From positions 48,351-112,350 of the forward strand of contig NZ_JAOBTH010000021.1 of assembly GCF_025215075.1 (NCBI RefSeq): 64,000 bases of DNA. The letters are read 5' to 3'. The translations under genes were made by a program, and so were the position numbers. The notes beneath the pieces were generated by a model that saw only the letters and a list, made by a program, of their open reading frames with translations, did not search any database and was not told the DNA's origin. The stretch's first letter is position 1; each line of letters starts with the position of its first letter. This DNA comes from Tenacibaculum haliotis. Lineage in GTDB: Bacteria; Bacteroidota; Bacteroidia; Flavobacteriales; Flavobacteriaceae. This document shows positions 8,933-17,658 of the stretch, one piece after another.

Positions 8933-10014
8933 AAAAAATAGTTACCATATTAGGCGCGCGTCCTCAGTTTGTAAAAGGAGCTGTGTTAAGCCGAGTGATA
9001 CAAAAACATGGCGAAGTTGAAGAAATAATAGTGCATACAGGTCAGCATTTTGATGCCAACATGAGTGCTGTTTTTTTTGATGAAATGCAAATACCTAAAC
9101 CGAAGTATAATTTAAATATCAACGGTTTAAGTCACGGTGCCATGACAGGGCAGATGCTAGAGAAAATCGAAGAGATTTTAGTAACAGAAAAACCGGATGC
9201 AGTTGTGGTGTATGGTGATACAAACTCTACACTAGCAGGTGCTTTAGCGGCCAAGAAATTACATGTAAAAGTGGTGCATATTGAAGCTGGTTTGCGTTCT
9301 TTTAACATGCAAATGCCCGAAGAAGTAAATCGTATTGTAACAGATAGAATTGCTGATTTATTAAGCTGCCCTACGCAGGTTGCAATAGATAATTTGCAGA
9401 AAGAAGGTTTTGATAATTTAGCGATTAAAATTGAGCAGCATGGTGATATTATGAAAGATGCGGTTGAATTTTACGGTCAGTTTTCAGAAGAAAAATCGAC
9501 TATTATAAGCGATTTAAAACTAACAGAAAATGAATTTGCTCTGGCAACAATTCACCGTCAGGAAAACACCGATTTTAAAGAGAAATTAACCGAAGTGTTT
9601 TCAGCTTTAGAATCAATAAATAAAACAAAAAAAGTAGTTTTACCATTACATCCTCGAACTAAAAAAATGTTAGCGAAGTATAATTTACAACCTAATATTA
9701 CTTTTATAGATCCTGTTGGCTATTTTGATATGTTAGAATTGTTAAAAAAATGTAGTTTGGTTGTTACCGATAGTGGGGGACTTCAAAAAGAGGCTTTTTT
9801 TAATAAAAAGCACTGTATTATAGCAAGAGAAGAAACAGAATGGACAGAGTTGGTAACCTATAAATACGCTACAATTACAGGAACACATCCGAAGAAAATA
9901 ACCAATGCTTTTAATGATTTTTTGAATTCAGAAATGACATTTGAAGAAACGTTATACGGTAATAATGTTGGGGAGAGAATATATAAATCAATTATAAAAT
10001 TAATTCAAGAATAA
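8929..10014 (+). CDS. wecB: UDP-N-acetylglucosamine 2-epimerase (non-hydrolysing)
   Basis: This 361-residue enzyme interconverts UDP-GlcNAc and UDP-ManNAc. All family motifs are present in order: GARPQFVKGAVLSRV near the start, HTGQHFD, VVYGDTNSTLAGALAAKKL, HIEAGLRSF, PEEVNRIVTDRIADLL, ATIHRQENTD, LHPRT and VVTDSGGLQKEAFF. The start is TTG at 8929, overlapping the previous stop by four bases. It supplies ManNAc-type precursors, which fits a cluster with glycosyltransferases and a flippase. The reaction is confident. The symbol wecB follows the enzyme family and does not imply enterobacterial common antigen. Confidence 0.92.
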   Translation: MKKIVTILGARPQFVKGAVLSRVIQKHGEVEEIIVHTGQHFDANMSAVFFDEMQIPKPKYNLNINGLSHGAMTGQMLEKIEEILVTEKPDAVVVYGDTNSTLAGALAAKKLHVKVVHIEAGLRSFNMQMPEEVNRIVTDRIADLLSCPTQVAIDNLQKEGFDNLAIKIEQHGDIMKDAVEFYGQFSEEKSTIISDLKLTENEFALATIHRQENTDFKEKLTEVFSALESINKTKKVVLPLHPRTKKMLAKYNLQPNITFIDPVGYFDMLELLKKCSLVVTDSGGLQKEAFFNKKHCIIAREETEWTELVTYKYATITGTHPKKITNAFNDFLNSEMTFEETLYGNNVGERIYKSIIKLIQE

Positions 10015-10015
10015 A

Positions 10016-11521
10016 TTGGGAATCGTACTAAGACAGTCGCTAAAAAACACCATTATAATCTATTTAGGGTTTTTAATCGGAGGAATAAACACCATATTTT
10101 TATATTCGCGTTTTTTAAAGGATGAGTATTACGGATTAACAATGTATGTTTTTTCGGCTTCTAATTTAATTATGCCAATTACAGCATTTGGAGTACATTT
10201 TACAATTATAAAATTTTACTCGAGCTATACTTCTAAAGTAGAAAAAGATAAATTTTTAAGTACAGTACTATTTTTACCATTGCTAATAGCAATACCAATA
10301 GGTTTCTTTTGGAGTTATTTTCATGATTGGATTATGGATTTTGTAGCAAAAAGTAATTCAAAAGAAAATTTAATTATCGAAAACTATACGATTTATATAT
10401 ACATCGTTGCGGTTTCATGTGCGTATTTTGAAGTATTTTATTCGTGGGCAAAGGTACAAATGCAATCCGTTTTTGGTAATATTTTAAAAGAACTGTACAA
10501 TAGGGCAGCGGTTATGATATTGTTAGTTGCGGTTTATTTAAATATAATTATCAAACAAGAGTTCTTGTACTATATCTCGTTTGCATATATTTTAAGAACA
10601 ATTCTTATGATGTTGTATGCTTTTAAGTTGTACATGCCAAAGCTTAGTTTTACGTTGCCAGATAACTTTAATGAAGTGCTTCGTTACACTTTTTATATCA
10701 TTTTAGCAGGAAGTGCTGGGGCTATTATTTTAGATATTGATAAAGTAATGATACCAGGTAAAGATGGATTTTCTACGGCTGCTTATTATGGAGTTGCGGT
10801 GTTTATAGGATCGTTTATAGAAGCGCCAAGTAGGGCTATGGGGCAAATATTACAACCGCTTACCTCTAAATCTATCAATGAAGATAATGATACAGAAACT
10901 AGGAGTTTGTATAAAAAAAGTTCGATTAATTTATTATTAGTAGGAGGTTTGTTTTTTATACTAGTAAATTGTAATGTAGACGAACTATTTAAACTAATGC
11001 CTAATAAAAATTATGCCGCAGGTGGTGGGTTAGTTGTTTTGTTAATTTCTACCGCAAAGTTATTTTTAATGTCTTTAGGTAACAATGGTGCTATTATTCA
11101 AAATTCAAAGTTTTACAGAATCACTTTACCAGTTGGAGTTGGTATGGCTTTGTCGGTATATTTCTTAAACACTTATTTTTATACCTATTTAAATATGGGA
11201 ACCGAAGGGTTGGCATTGGCTACTTTAATTACTGTTTTAGTATTTAATACCTTTAAAGTGTGGTTTGTAGGGCAAAAGTTTAAAATGATTCCTTTTACCA
11301 AAAAAACGCTCTTAATGGTATTCATAATTGCCATATTGTTTTTAGGATTTTATTTCTGGAATTTTAATATCCCTGAGGTTTTTATCAAAGAGTTTCCAAT
11401 TCACCCAATAATAAATATCATATTAAAAAGTATTTTAATTGTTGTAGTGTATGTATTTGTGGTAATTAAACTAGCAGTATCAGAGCAAATGAATAATTTA
11501 GTAGGTAAGTATATAAAATAA
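10016..11521 (+). CDS. Polysaccharide flippase, Wzx/MATE-like
   Basis: This is a 501-residue membrane protein with about 12-14 hydrophobic helices spread along its length. The N-terminus GIVLRQSLKNTIIIYLGFLI is typical of the oligosaccharide flippase / polysaccharide biosynthesis family in Flavobacteriia. The start is TTG at 10016, one base after wecB. It probably flips lipid-linked oligosaccharide across the cytoplasmic membrane and is the last gene of the operon. A hairpin begins directly after the stop codon. Confidence 0.85.
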   Translation: MGIVLRQSLKNTIIIYLGFLIGGINTIFLYSRFLKDEYYGLTMYVFSASNLIMPITAFGVHFTIIKFYSSYTSKVEKDKFLSTVLFLPLLIAIPIGFFWSYFHDWIMDFVAKSNSKENLIIENYTIYIYIVAVSCAYFEVFYSWAKVQMQSVFGNILKELYNRAAVMILLVAVYLNIIIKQEFLYYISFAYILRTILMMLYAFKLYMPKLSFTLPDNFNEVLRYTFYIILAGSAGAIILDIDKVMIPGKDGFSTAAYYGVAVFIGSFIEAPSRAMGQILQPLTSKSINEDNDTETRSLYKKSSINLLLVGGLFFILVNCNVDELFKLMPNKNYAAGGGLVVLLISTAKLFLMSLGNNGAIIQNSKFYRITLPVGVGMALSVYFLNTYFYTYLNMGTEGLALATLITVLVFNTFKVWFVGQKFKMIPFTKKTLLMVFIIAILFLGFYFWNFNIPEVFIKEFPIHPIINIILKSILIVVVYVFVVIKLAVSEQMNNLVGKYIK

Positions 11522-11600
11522 AAAAGACTCATACACATAAGGGAATAAGTCTTTTATTAGGGGGATAAGAATAAATAATTTTAAGGGGGGTAATTATTTA
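11516..11600 (-). ncRNA. Candidate small RNA with C-runs
   Basis: On the minus strand a perfect -10 box TATATTTG lies at 11613-11606. Downstream are a run of six C (11585-11590), a run of five C (11560-11564) and the terminator at 11555-11522. No reading frame of useful length lies between. A transcript starting near 11600 would be about 85 nt. I see no TTG at the correct -33 distance, so the promoter is incomplete. This is a hypothesis based on promoter-terminator geometry, not on similarity to a named RNA. Confidence 0.35.
11522..11555 (-). terminator. Hairpin with T-run on the minus strand
   Basis: AAAAGACT at 11522-11529 pairs with AGTCTTTT at 11548-11555 across an 18-base loop. The T-run is much stronger on the minus strand (AGTCTTTTTTATTTT), so it mainly ends a leftward transcript. 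It may also help stop the rightward polysaccharide operon. Confidence 0.55.
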
Positions 11601-11613
11601 TATTACAAATATA

Positions 11614-11885
11614 GGAGGTTTTTTTAATGTGTTGGTTAACATAGGTTTATAAAGTTAGTTTAACACAGGTAAAATTAAAATGGCTATAAAAACTAATCTT
11701 ATAGTCGTTTTAGTATAAAAATAGCTTCAACTGAACCTATTGTACATTTTAATTAATGTTTATCAATTCGAGTCAAGCACTTAAAAGATGTTCTTGGTAC
11801 GATTTTCTTTGATTTCGATTGCGGTCAATCTGATATCTTTAGGAGCATCAAAATAACATAAAAAGAGTTTCATTTTAAACGAAGT
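11614..11885. other. Intergenic stretch without a supported gene
   Basis: The AT-rich sequence between the candidate small RNA and the GNAT gene has only a 30-codon minus-strand frame at 11789-11881 that resembles nothing I recognise. No tRNA, repeat or strong promoter is visible. Confidence 0.4.
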
Positions 11886-12296
11886 TTATAAACTTAAGTA
11901 CATAATATGATTCGGATTTGAGTGTGTTGCTGATATTTTAAAATCACTTTTCCCTACTATTGTAAAGCCTACTTTCTCATAAAACTGAATCGCTTTTTTG
12001 TTTTCTATCCAAACGTTTAACCAAATTCCAACCTGATTATTTTCCTTACATAGAGCTACATTAAAATCGAATAATTTTTTACCGAGCCCTAAACCATAAA
12101 ATTCCTCAAGTAAATACAATCTACTCATATAAGTGATGTTTTTAGCGGTAACATCTTTACAGGTTTTATTGAAAATTATTTTTGAATACCCGGCAGTTTG
12201 ATTTTCATATTCCAGTAAATAATATTCATTCTCTACGGTTTCTAATTCTTCTATAAAGTCGCTTTCTTTAAAGTTATTAGTGATATAAGCATTCAT
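11886..12296 (-). CDS. GNAT acetyltransferase, apparently missing its normal start codon
   Basis: The frame from the first ATG (12296) gives 136 residues with the acetyl-CoA site LYLLEEFYGLGLGKKLFDF and the C-terminal FYEKVGFTIVGKSDF. The same frame continues upstream for 39 more codons without a stop, to 12413. It encodes SFLPAHGHSAPPKD just before the ATG, which is a typical N-terminal part of this GNAT group. That extension contains no ATG, GTG or TTG, only ATC and ATA codons near its beginning. The gene therefore either uses a non-standard start, has lost its start codon, or makes a truncated protein from 12296. Substrate unknown. Confidence 0.7.
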   Translation of the reverse strand: MNAYITNNFKESDFIEELETVENEYYLLEYENQTAGYSKIIFNKTCKDVTAKNITYMSRLYLLEEFYGLGLGKKLFDFNVALCKENNQVGIWLNVWIENKKAIQFYEKVGFTIVGKSDFKISATHSNPNHIMYLSL

Positions 12297-12449
12297 ATCT
12301 TTAGGCGGAGCAGAATGTCCATGTGCAGGTAAAAAAGAGGCGATACTAATTTTAGAAAAAAGTTTAGCTTGCGAGGTATTTGCTTTTATTATTTTGATGA
12401 TTTCTAGGTGTTTTTAAGGTGAGGTAAAATATTCCGATGTTAAATATTA

Positions 12450-12809
12450 TTATTGCTGCTGTTGTTCTTCTAGCATATCTAAATAAACATCTTCTACATG
12501 TTCACGAGCCCAGCGAGTTTTTCTTAAAAATCCTAAACTCGATTTCATGGTCGGATCGTGTTTAAAACAACGAATGTTTACACGTTCTGCTAAATACTCC
12601 CAACCATAATAATCAACTAAGCGTTTTAGAAGCTGGGCAAGTTTAACACCATGTAACGGATTGTTAAGTTGCTCTTCTGTTGCCTGTCTTCTGTTTTGTC
12701 TAGAAGGATTTTCTTTATTTAACTGCTCGTTAGTTTTTGGCTTAAAATTGATGTTTGTAAGCTCTTCACGTTGTGTTGGGTTATTAATTGGATTATTTTC
12801 TGTATCCAT
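12450..12809 (-). CDS. VF530 (DUF2132) family protein
   Basis: The 119-residue protein has the compact helical VF530 core at about residues 48-115, with [40 protein letters not shown] and [17 protein letters not shown]530 proteins are small and conserved and are described as DNA-binding on structural grounds. Their role is unknown. The first 45 residues are polar and Asn/Gln-rich, probably disordered, and longer than in the minimal family. The protein ends in a short Gln run. It is not obviously part of an operon. Confidence 0.8.
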   Translation of the reverse strand: MDTENNPINNPTQREELTNINFKPKTNEQLNKENPSRQNRRQATEEQLNNPLHGVKLAQLLKRLVDYYGWEYLAERVNIRCFKHDPTMKSSLGFLRKTRWAREHVEDVYLDMLEEQQQQ

Positions 12810-12901
12810 TACTCTATTGTTTTATCTTAACATTGAACTACAAAAATAGAACTTGAAACAGCAATTAACTAGTTTAGTAGGGTTTTTAAAAATTTCACAA
12901 A

Positions 12902-12931
12902 AAAACCTCTTTGAGTAAACAAAGAGGTTTT
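12902..12931 (-). terminator. Terminator of htpG
   Basis: A 12-bp stem pairs 12902-12913 with 12920-12931 across a 6-base loop. On the minus strand it is followed by a T-run. It lies 26 bases after the htpG stop codon. Confidence 0.85.
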
Positions 12932-12956
12932 GTAATATTTAAAGTAACGGTGTTAC

Positions 12957-14870
12957 TTATTTAATTAATTCGTAAGAACGCTTAATAAAGTTGGTTAAAT
13001 CTTCACCATGTAAAAGGTTTTGAGATAACTTGGCTAAATCGAAAGCTTGCGTAATTAATCCTTTTTTCTTGTCTTCATCAGCGTTTAAGATTTCAGAAAC
13101 TAATGGGTGATTTGTATTAACAACTAAGTTATACATTTCAGGTAAATTACCCATTCCCATCATTCCGCCTCCACCACCAGAAGCTTGCATTTCTTTCATA
13201 CGACGCATAAATTCTGGTACAGTAATTAAGAAAGGAGACGAAGAAGAATCCATTGCTTCTAATTGAACAGTATATGTTTGCGATGCAATTACACCTTCAA
13301 TAACTGGTTTTAACGATTCTTTTTCTTCATCTGTTAATTTAGAAATAACAGCTTCGTCTTTCTTAATTAAATTATCAATAAAATCAGAATCAACACGTGT
13401 AAACTGAACTTTAGATTCACCTGAAGTTTCTAGTTTTTGCATTAAGTGAGATACAATTGGAGAATCTAATACAACAACCTCATATCCTTTAGCAGTAGCA
13501 TCTTGAATATAACTGTGTTGTGCCTCTTTGTTAGAAGCATATAAAATTACGTGATTTCCATCTTTATCAGTTTGAGCGTCTTTTGTTTTTTCAATTAACT
13601 CATCAAAAGTAAAGTACGTATCTGCAACAGTTGGATATAAAGCGAATTTTTTAGCCTTATCAAAGAATTTATCTTCTGATAACATCCCATATTCGATAAT
13701 TACTTTAATATCATTCCATTTTTGTTCAAAATCAGCACGATCTTTTTTGAATAAAGAACTTAACTTATCTGCTACTTTTTTAGTAATGTAGCCAGATATT
13801 TTCTTTACGGCTCCATCTGCCTGTAAACCAGAACGAGAAACATTTAAAGGAATGTCTGGAGAATCGATAACACCTTTTAACATCTGTAAAAAGTCAGGTA
13901 CAATTCCTTCAACGTTATCAGTTACATACACTTGGTTTTGATACAATTGGATTTTATCCTTTTGCATATCTAAACTCTGCGTTAACTTAGGGAAAAATAA
14001 AATTCCAGTTAAGTTAAACGGATAATCTACATTTAAGTGAATGTGAAATAACGACTCTTCAAACTGCGTTGGATATAGCTCACGATAAAAATTAGTGTAA
14101 TCTTCGTCACTTAAATCAGCAGGCGCTTTTGTCCAAGCAGGGTTTGTATTGTTGATAATATTATCAACTTCAATTTGTTGGTGAGGCTCAGTAGTTTCTT
14201 TACCATCCGCATCAGTTGTAGTTGCAGGTGTAAAATCAGGATCGTTAACCTTGTTCATTCCAAATTTAATTGGCACTTGATTAAAACGATTGTATTTGTT
14301 TAATAAACCTCCAATTTTAGCTTCTTCTAAAAACTCTAAAGAATCTTCAGCAATATGTAAAATAATTTCTGTTCCTCTGTCAGATTTATCGTGGGCTTCT
14401 AAAGTAAATTCAGGAGAACCATCACATGTCCAATGAGCAGCAGGCTCATCTTTAAATGATTTAGTAATCAACTCAACTTTGTCAGCTACCATAAAAGCAG
14501 AGTAAAAACCTAATCCGAAGTGCCCAATAACACCTGTTTCGTTTTTATCGTCTTTGTATTTGTCTAAAAATTCTTCGGCTCCAGAAAAAGCAATTTGGTT
14601 GATATATTTTTCAACTTCATCAGCTGTCATTCCTAAACCTTGGTCTTTAATAGTTATGGTTTTAGCCTCTTTATTAATGCTGATTTCAATTTTAGCATCT
14701 CCTAATTCGGTCTTAGCTTCACCAATAGCAATTAAGTGTTTTAATTTTGTAGTTGCATCTGTTCCGTTAGAGATTAATTCACGTAAAAAGATTTCGTGAT
14801 CAGAATATAAGAATTTTTTAATCAGTGGAAATATATTTTCTACCGACACATTAATACTTCCTTTGCTCAT
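12957..14870 (-). CDS. htpG: Chaperone HtpG (Hsp90 family)
   Basis: This 637-residue cytosolic ATP-dependent chaperone has the N-terminal GHKL ATPase motifs FLRELISNGTDATTKL, DQGLGMTADEV, IGHFGLGFYSAFMVADKV and GTEIILHI. The middle domain follows, with NVSRSGLQAD, where many Hsp90s have NVSRE. The dimerisation domain is C-terminal. A Gly/Met-rich insert, GGGGGMMGMGN, at residues 565-575 lies in the C-terminal domain. A -10-like TATTTTTG lies on the minus strand at 14935-14928. The gene appears to stand alone between two terminators. Confidence 0.96.
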   Translation of the reverse strand: MSKGSINVSVENIFPLIKKFLYSDHEIFLRELISNGTDATTKLKHLIAIGEAKTELGDAKIEISINKEAKTITIKDQGLGMTADEVEKYINQIAFSGAEEFLDKYKDDKNETGVIGHFGLGFYSAFMVADKVELITKSFKDEPAAHWTCDGSPEFTLEAHDKSDRGTEIILHIAEDSLEFLEEAKIGGLLNKYNRFNQVPIKFGMNKVNDPDFTPATTTDADGKETTEPHQQIEVDNIINNTNPAWTKAPADLSDEDYTNFYRELYPTQFEESLFHIHLNVDYPFNLTGILFFPKLTQSLDMQKDKIQLYQNQVYVTDNVEGIVPDFLQMLKGVIDSPDIPLNVSRSGLQADGAVKKISGYITKKVADKLSSLFKKDRADFEQKWNDIKVIIEYGMLSEDKFFDKAKKFALYPTVADTYFTFDELIEKTKDAQTDKDGNHVILYASNKEAQHSYIQDATAKGYEVVVLDSPIVSHLMQKLETSGESKVQFTRVDSDFIDNLIKKDEAVISKLTDEEKESLKPVIEGVIASQTYTVQLEAMDSSSSPFLITVPEFMRRMKEMQASGGGGGMMGMGNLPEMYNLVVNTNHPLVSEILNADEDKKKGLITQAFDLAKLSQNLLHGEDLTNFIKRSYELIK

Positions 14871-14959
14871 AATTATATATTTTGTTTGATATTATTTTCT
14901 AGAAAGTTAAATAGTCAAAAAAAATACCAAAAATAGTTTTGTGACAAGATGACATAAAA

Positions 14960-14984
14960 AACGCCAACAAAAATTGTTAGCGTT
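14960..14984 (-). terminator. Terminator of the GH109-like gene
   Basis: The arms AACGCCAACAA and TTGTTAGCGTT form an 11-bp stem with one mismatch and a 3-base loop. A T-run follows on the minus strand, just after the stop at 14992. Confidence 0.75.
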
Positions 14985-14991
14985 AATAAAC

Positions 14992-16383
14992 TTATATGTT
15001 TCGTAACATTTCTGTTTTGTTTTTATTTTTCCAGGTTCCGCCTGTAAAATCAGGTACTTTTACTGAACTACTGTTTTGTGCTACTGAAAGTTCTGAAAGT
15101 GGCGTAATAGCGCTCCACATTACACTATCATATACATTAATATCTAAAGGTAAACCTTGGTTTAGGCATTTAATTAAACGATAAATCATTACAAAATCCA
15201 TTCCTCCATGACCAACAGAATTATCAGAAATCTGCGATTTTAATGTACTCCAAAGCGGATGGTTATACTTTTCTCTGTACTCATTATATTTTTCTTTTTC
15301 TAACCAATTATGTCCCCACCAAGCTAGTTCATCATCATTAATATATAGTTTTGATGGGTAGCCTTCGTGTACTGCTTTTGTGCCAACAACGGTGTTTAAA
15401 CGATTGTAAGGCCTGCCTGTATGTACATCAAACTGCAACATAATTGTTTTACCGAGTTTGGTTTTAATCATGGTGGTATTCATGTCGCCACATTTTATGT
15501 TCGAAAACTTATCGATTCCACCGCGTTTTGCAGCATCACTTAAACTTTTTTCTCGCGAACTCATAGAAACAAGATGGTCGTATGTGTCACCACGACCAAT
15601 ATCCATATATTGACTGATTGGCCCTAAACCATGAGTGGTGTAAAAGTTACCATCTTTATTTAAATGATGTTTAATTCTCCATTGATCTTCATAATATTTA
15701 TCATCTAATAAATGTTTACGTAAATCATGAATATAAGCTCCTTCTGCATGTGTTAAATCACCAAAAACACCTTGATTTACCATGTTTAAAACCCAAAGTT
15801 CTTCATTGTTAAAACAACAATTTTCGAGCATTATACAATGTTTTTGTGTACGTTCTGCAGTTTCAATGAGTTTCCAACAGTCCTCCATTGTGTAGGCCAC
15901 AGGCACTTCACAAGCAACATGTTTGCCTTTTTCCATGCCGTATAAAGCCATTGGCGTATGCATTTCCCACGGAGTGGCAATAATTAATAAATCAATATCA
16001 TCTCTATCTACTAACTTTTTCCATTCATCAGCATTTCCGTGGTATTCATGAGCCGTTTTTTGATGTTTTTTTTGTAAATGTTCATTTAGCTTTGCTGTTT
16101 TTTCTTTGTGTAAATCGGAAACAGCAACAATTTCTGCATTATTATTTTTAACCAACCAGTCAAACATTTGGATTAAAGTTTGTCCTCGGTTACCGCAACC
16201 AATAATTCCGACGTTAACTTTAGCTATTTTGGGTGCTGTTAAGCCAAAAGCCGTTCCTTTTGCTGTTTTATTTAATAAAGGGTTTATTTTTTCTATGGTT
16301 TCATTTTTGCAAGAAATTGCTGTAGATAACCCTAAAAATACAGCTGCTTTAGTTGATAGTGAAAGAAAATCTTTTCTATTCAT
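14992..16383 (-). CDS. Exported Gfo/Idh/MocA oxidoreductase, likely GH109 glycosidase
   Basis: The 463-residue protein begins MNRKDFLSLSTKAAVFLGLS with a Cys at about residue 26 (ISCKNE), a Tat-like or lipoprotein export signal as seen in many Bacteroidota members. A Rossmann NAD-binding motif, NVGIIGCGNRGQTLI, follows near 57-71, then ACEVPVAYTMEDCW and MLENCCFNNEELWVLNMV. These features and the length match glycoside hydrolase family 109, which uses bound NAD to remove alpha-N-acetylgalactosamine. The exact sugar specificity cannot be confirmed here. It is a single gene with its own terminator. Confidence 0.78.
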   Translation of the reverse strand: MNRKDFLSLSTKAAVFLGLSTAISCKNETIEKINPLLNKTAKGTAFGLTAPKIAKVNVGIIGCGNRGQTLIQMFDWLVKNNNAEIVAVSDLHKEKTAKLNEHLQKKHQKTAHEYHGNADEWKKLVDRDDIDLLIIATPWEMHTPMALYGMEKGKHVACEVPVAYTMEDCWKLIETAERTQKHCIMLENCCFNNEELWVLNMVNQGVFGDLTHAEGAYIHDLRKHLLDDKYYEDQWRIKHHLNKDGNFYTTHGLGPISQYMDIGRGDTYDHLVSMSSREKSLSDAAKRGGIDKFSNIKCGDMNTTMIKTKLGKTIMLQFDVHTGRPYNRLNTVVGTKAVHEGYPSKLYINDDELAWWGHNWLEKEKYNEYREKYNHPLWSTLKSQISDNSVGHGGMDFVMIYRLIKCLNQGLPLDINVYDSVMWSAITPLSELSVAQNSSSVKVPDFTGGTWKNKNKTEMLRNI

Positions 16384-16492
16384 AATATGTTGATTCGTGT
16401 TTGTTAATTTAAGCTTCTTTGTAAAGATATTAAATTATCACTATTTTTACCCGCTACAAATGTGCAAACAACAAAAAACACCAACATAGAAT

Positions 16493-17500
16493 ATGTATAA
16501 TTCAAAAATAACAGGATTAGGTTATTATGTGCCAGATAACGTGGTTACAAATGATGACTTAAAAGAGTTTATGGAAACTTCTGATGAATGGATCCAAGAG
16601 AGAACAGGTATTAAAGAACGTCGTTGGATTGATCCAAAAACAGAGGATACAACTGCTGTAATGGGAGCAAAAGCTGCTAGAATAGCAATAGAAAGAGCTG
16701 GTTTAACGAAGGATGATATCGATTTTATTATTTTTGCAACTTTAAGTCCAGATTTGTATTTCCCTGGAGGCGGAGTGCAAGTACAAGATATGTTAGATAT
16801 GCCAACTATTGGTGCTTTAGATGTACGTAACCAATGTTCTGGTTTTATTTATTCGATGTCTGTTGCCGATCAGTTTATTAAAACAGGAATGTATAAAAAC
16901 ATTTTAGTGATTGGTGCAGAAAATCATTCAGGTGGTTTAGAGAAATCTACTAGAGGTAGAGGTGTTACTGTAATTTTTGGTGATGGGGCAGGAGCTGCGG
17001 TTTTATCAAGAAGTGAAGAGGCAGGAAAAGGAATTTTATCTTCTCACTTACATTCGGAAGGTAAACATGCTAAAAAATTAGTTTTAGAAGGACCATCTAC
17101 ACAACGTTGGGTTCCTGAAATTTTAGAGAAAAACGATCCAGAAGATCAATCGTATTTTCCTTATATGGATGGGCAATTTGTATTTAAACATGCAATTACT
17201 CGTTTTTCAGAAGCAATAAACGAAGGTTTAGAAGCAAACGGATTAAAGAAAGAAGATATTGATATGTTGATTCCGCATCAAGCAAATTTACGTATCGCAC
17301 AATTTATTCAGAAAAAATTTCAATTAGCTGATGATAAAGTGTATAATAATATTATGAAGTATGGTAATACTACTGCTGCTTCTGTAATTATTGCTTTAAC
17401 TGAAGCATGGGAAAAGGGTAAGATTAAAGAGAACGATTTAGTAGTTTTAGCTGCCTTTGGTAGTGGTTTTACTTGGGGTTCTGTAATTATTAAATGGTAG
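16493..17500 (+). CDS. FabH-like 3-oxoacyl-ACP synthase III
   Basis: The 335-residue thiolase-fold enzyme has the full FabH triad: Cys115 in NQCSGF, His262 in HQANLRIA and Asn292 in GNTTAAS. KAS III enzymes condense an acyl-CoA with malonyl-ACP. It is slightly longer than E. coli FabH because of an insert around residues 200-225 (VPEILEKNDPEDQSYFPY). There is no plsX or rpmF next to it, so it may be a second, stand-alone KAS III for special primers. The family is certain, the physiological substrate is not. Confidence 0.85.
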   Translation: MYNSKITGLGYYVPDNVVTNDDLKEFMETSDEWIQERTGIKERRWIDPKTEDTTAVMGAKAARIAIERAGLTKDDIDFIIFATLSPDLYFPGGGVQVQDMLDMPTIGALDVRNQCSGFIYSMSVADQFIKTGMYKNILVIGAENHSGGLEKSTRGRGVTVIFGDGAGAAVLSRSEEAGKGILSSHLHSEGKHAKKLVLEGPSTQRWVPEILEKNDPEDQSYFPYMDGQFVFKHAITRFSEAINEGLEANGLKKEDIDMLIPHQANLRIAQFIQKKFQLADDKVYNNIMKYGNTTAASVIIALTEAWEKGKIKENDLVVLAAFGSGFTWGSVIIKW

Positions 17501-17502
17501 TT

Positions 17503-17592
17503 TTTAGCCCCGATTGAAGCATTTGTTTGAGCTCCTTTTTTTGATTTTTCTTCAAAAAAAGAGCGAGTGCGAAAAGCGGGAAATAGCTTCTA
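17503..17592. repeat. Dispersed intergenic element, copy A
   Basis: The segment contains GTTTGAGCTC, a foldback formed by a T-run and an A-run, then GAGCGAGTGC and AAAAGCGGGAAATAGCTTCT. The same ordered landmarks occur in reverse orientation at 63221-63312. It lies right after the FabH-like stop codon. I read it as one copy of a Flavobacteriia dispersed repeat. Confidence 0.55.
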
Positions 17593-17610
17593 ATAAAATA
17601 TTGAAATAAA

Positions 17611-17640
17611 AAAAATCCGAAGTTATTACTTCGGATTTTT
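17611..17640. terminator. Bidirectional terminator
   Basis: A 13-bp perfect stem (17611-17623 with 17628-17640) has a TATT loop and A/T runs on both sides. It separates the FabH-like gene from the convergent TonB-receptor-like gene. Confidence 0.9.
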
Positions 17641-17658
17641 TTATGAATTATTTTAAGG

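Noticed and set aside
11789..11881. A 30-codon minus-strand frame
   Set aside because: It has no partner gene or recognisable motif; too short to call.
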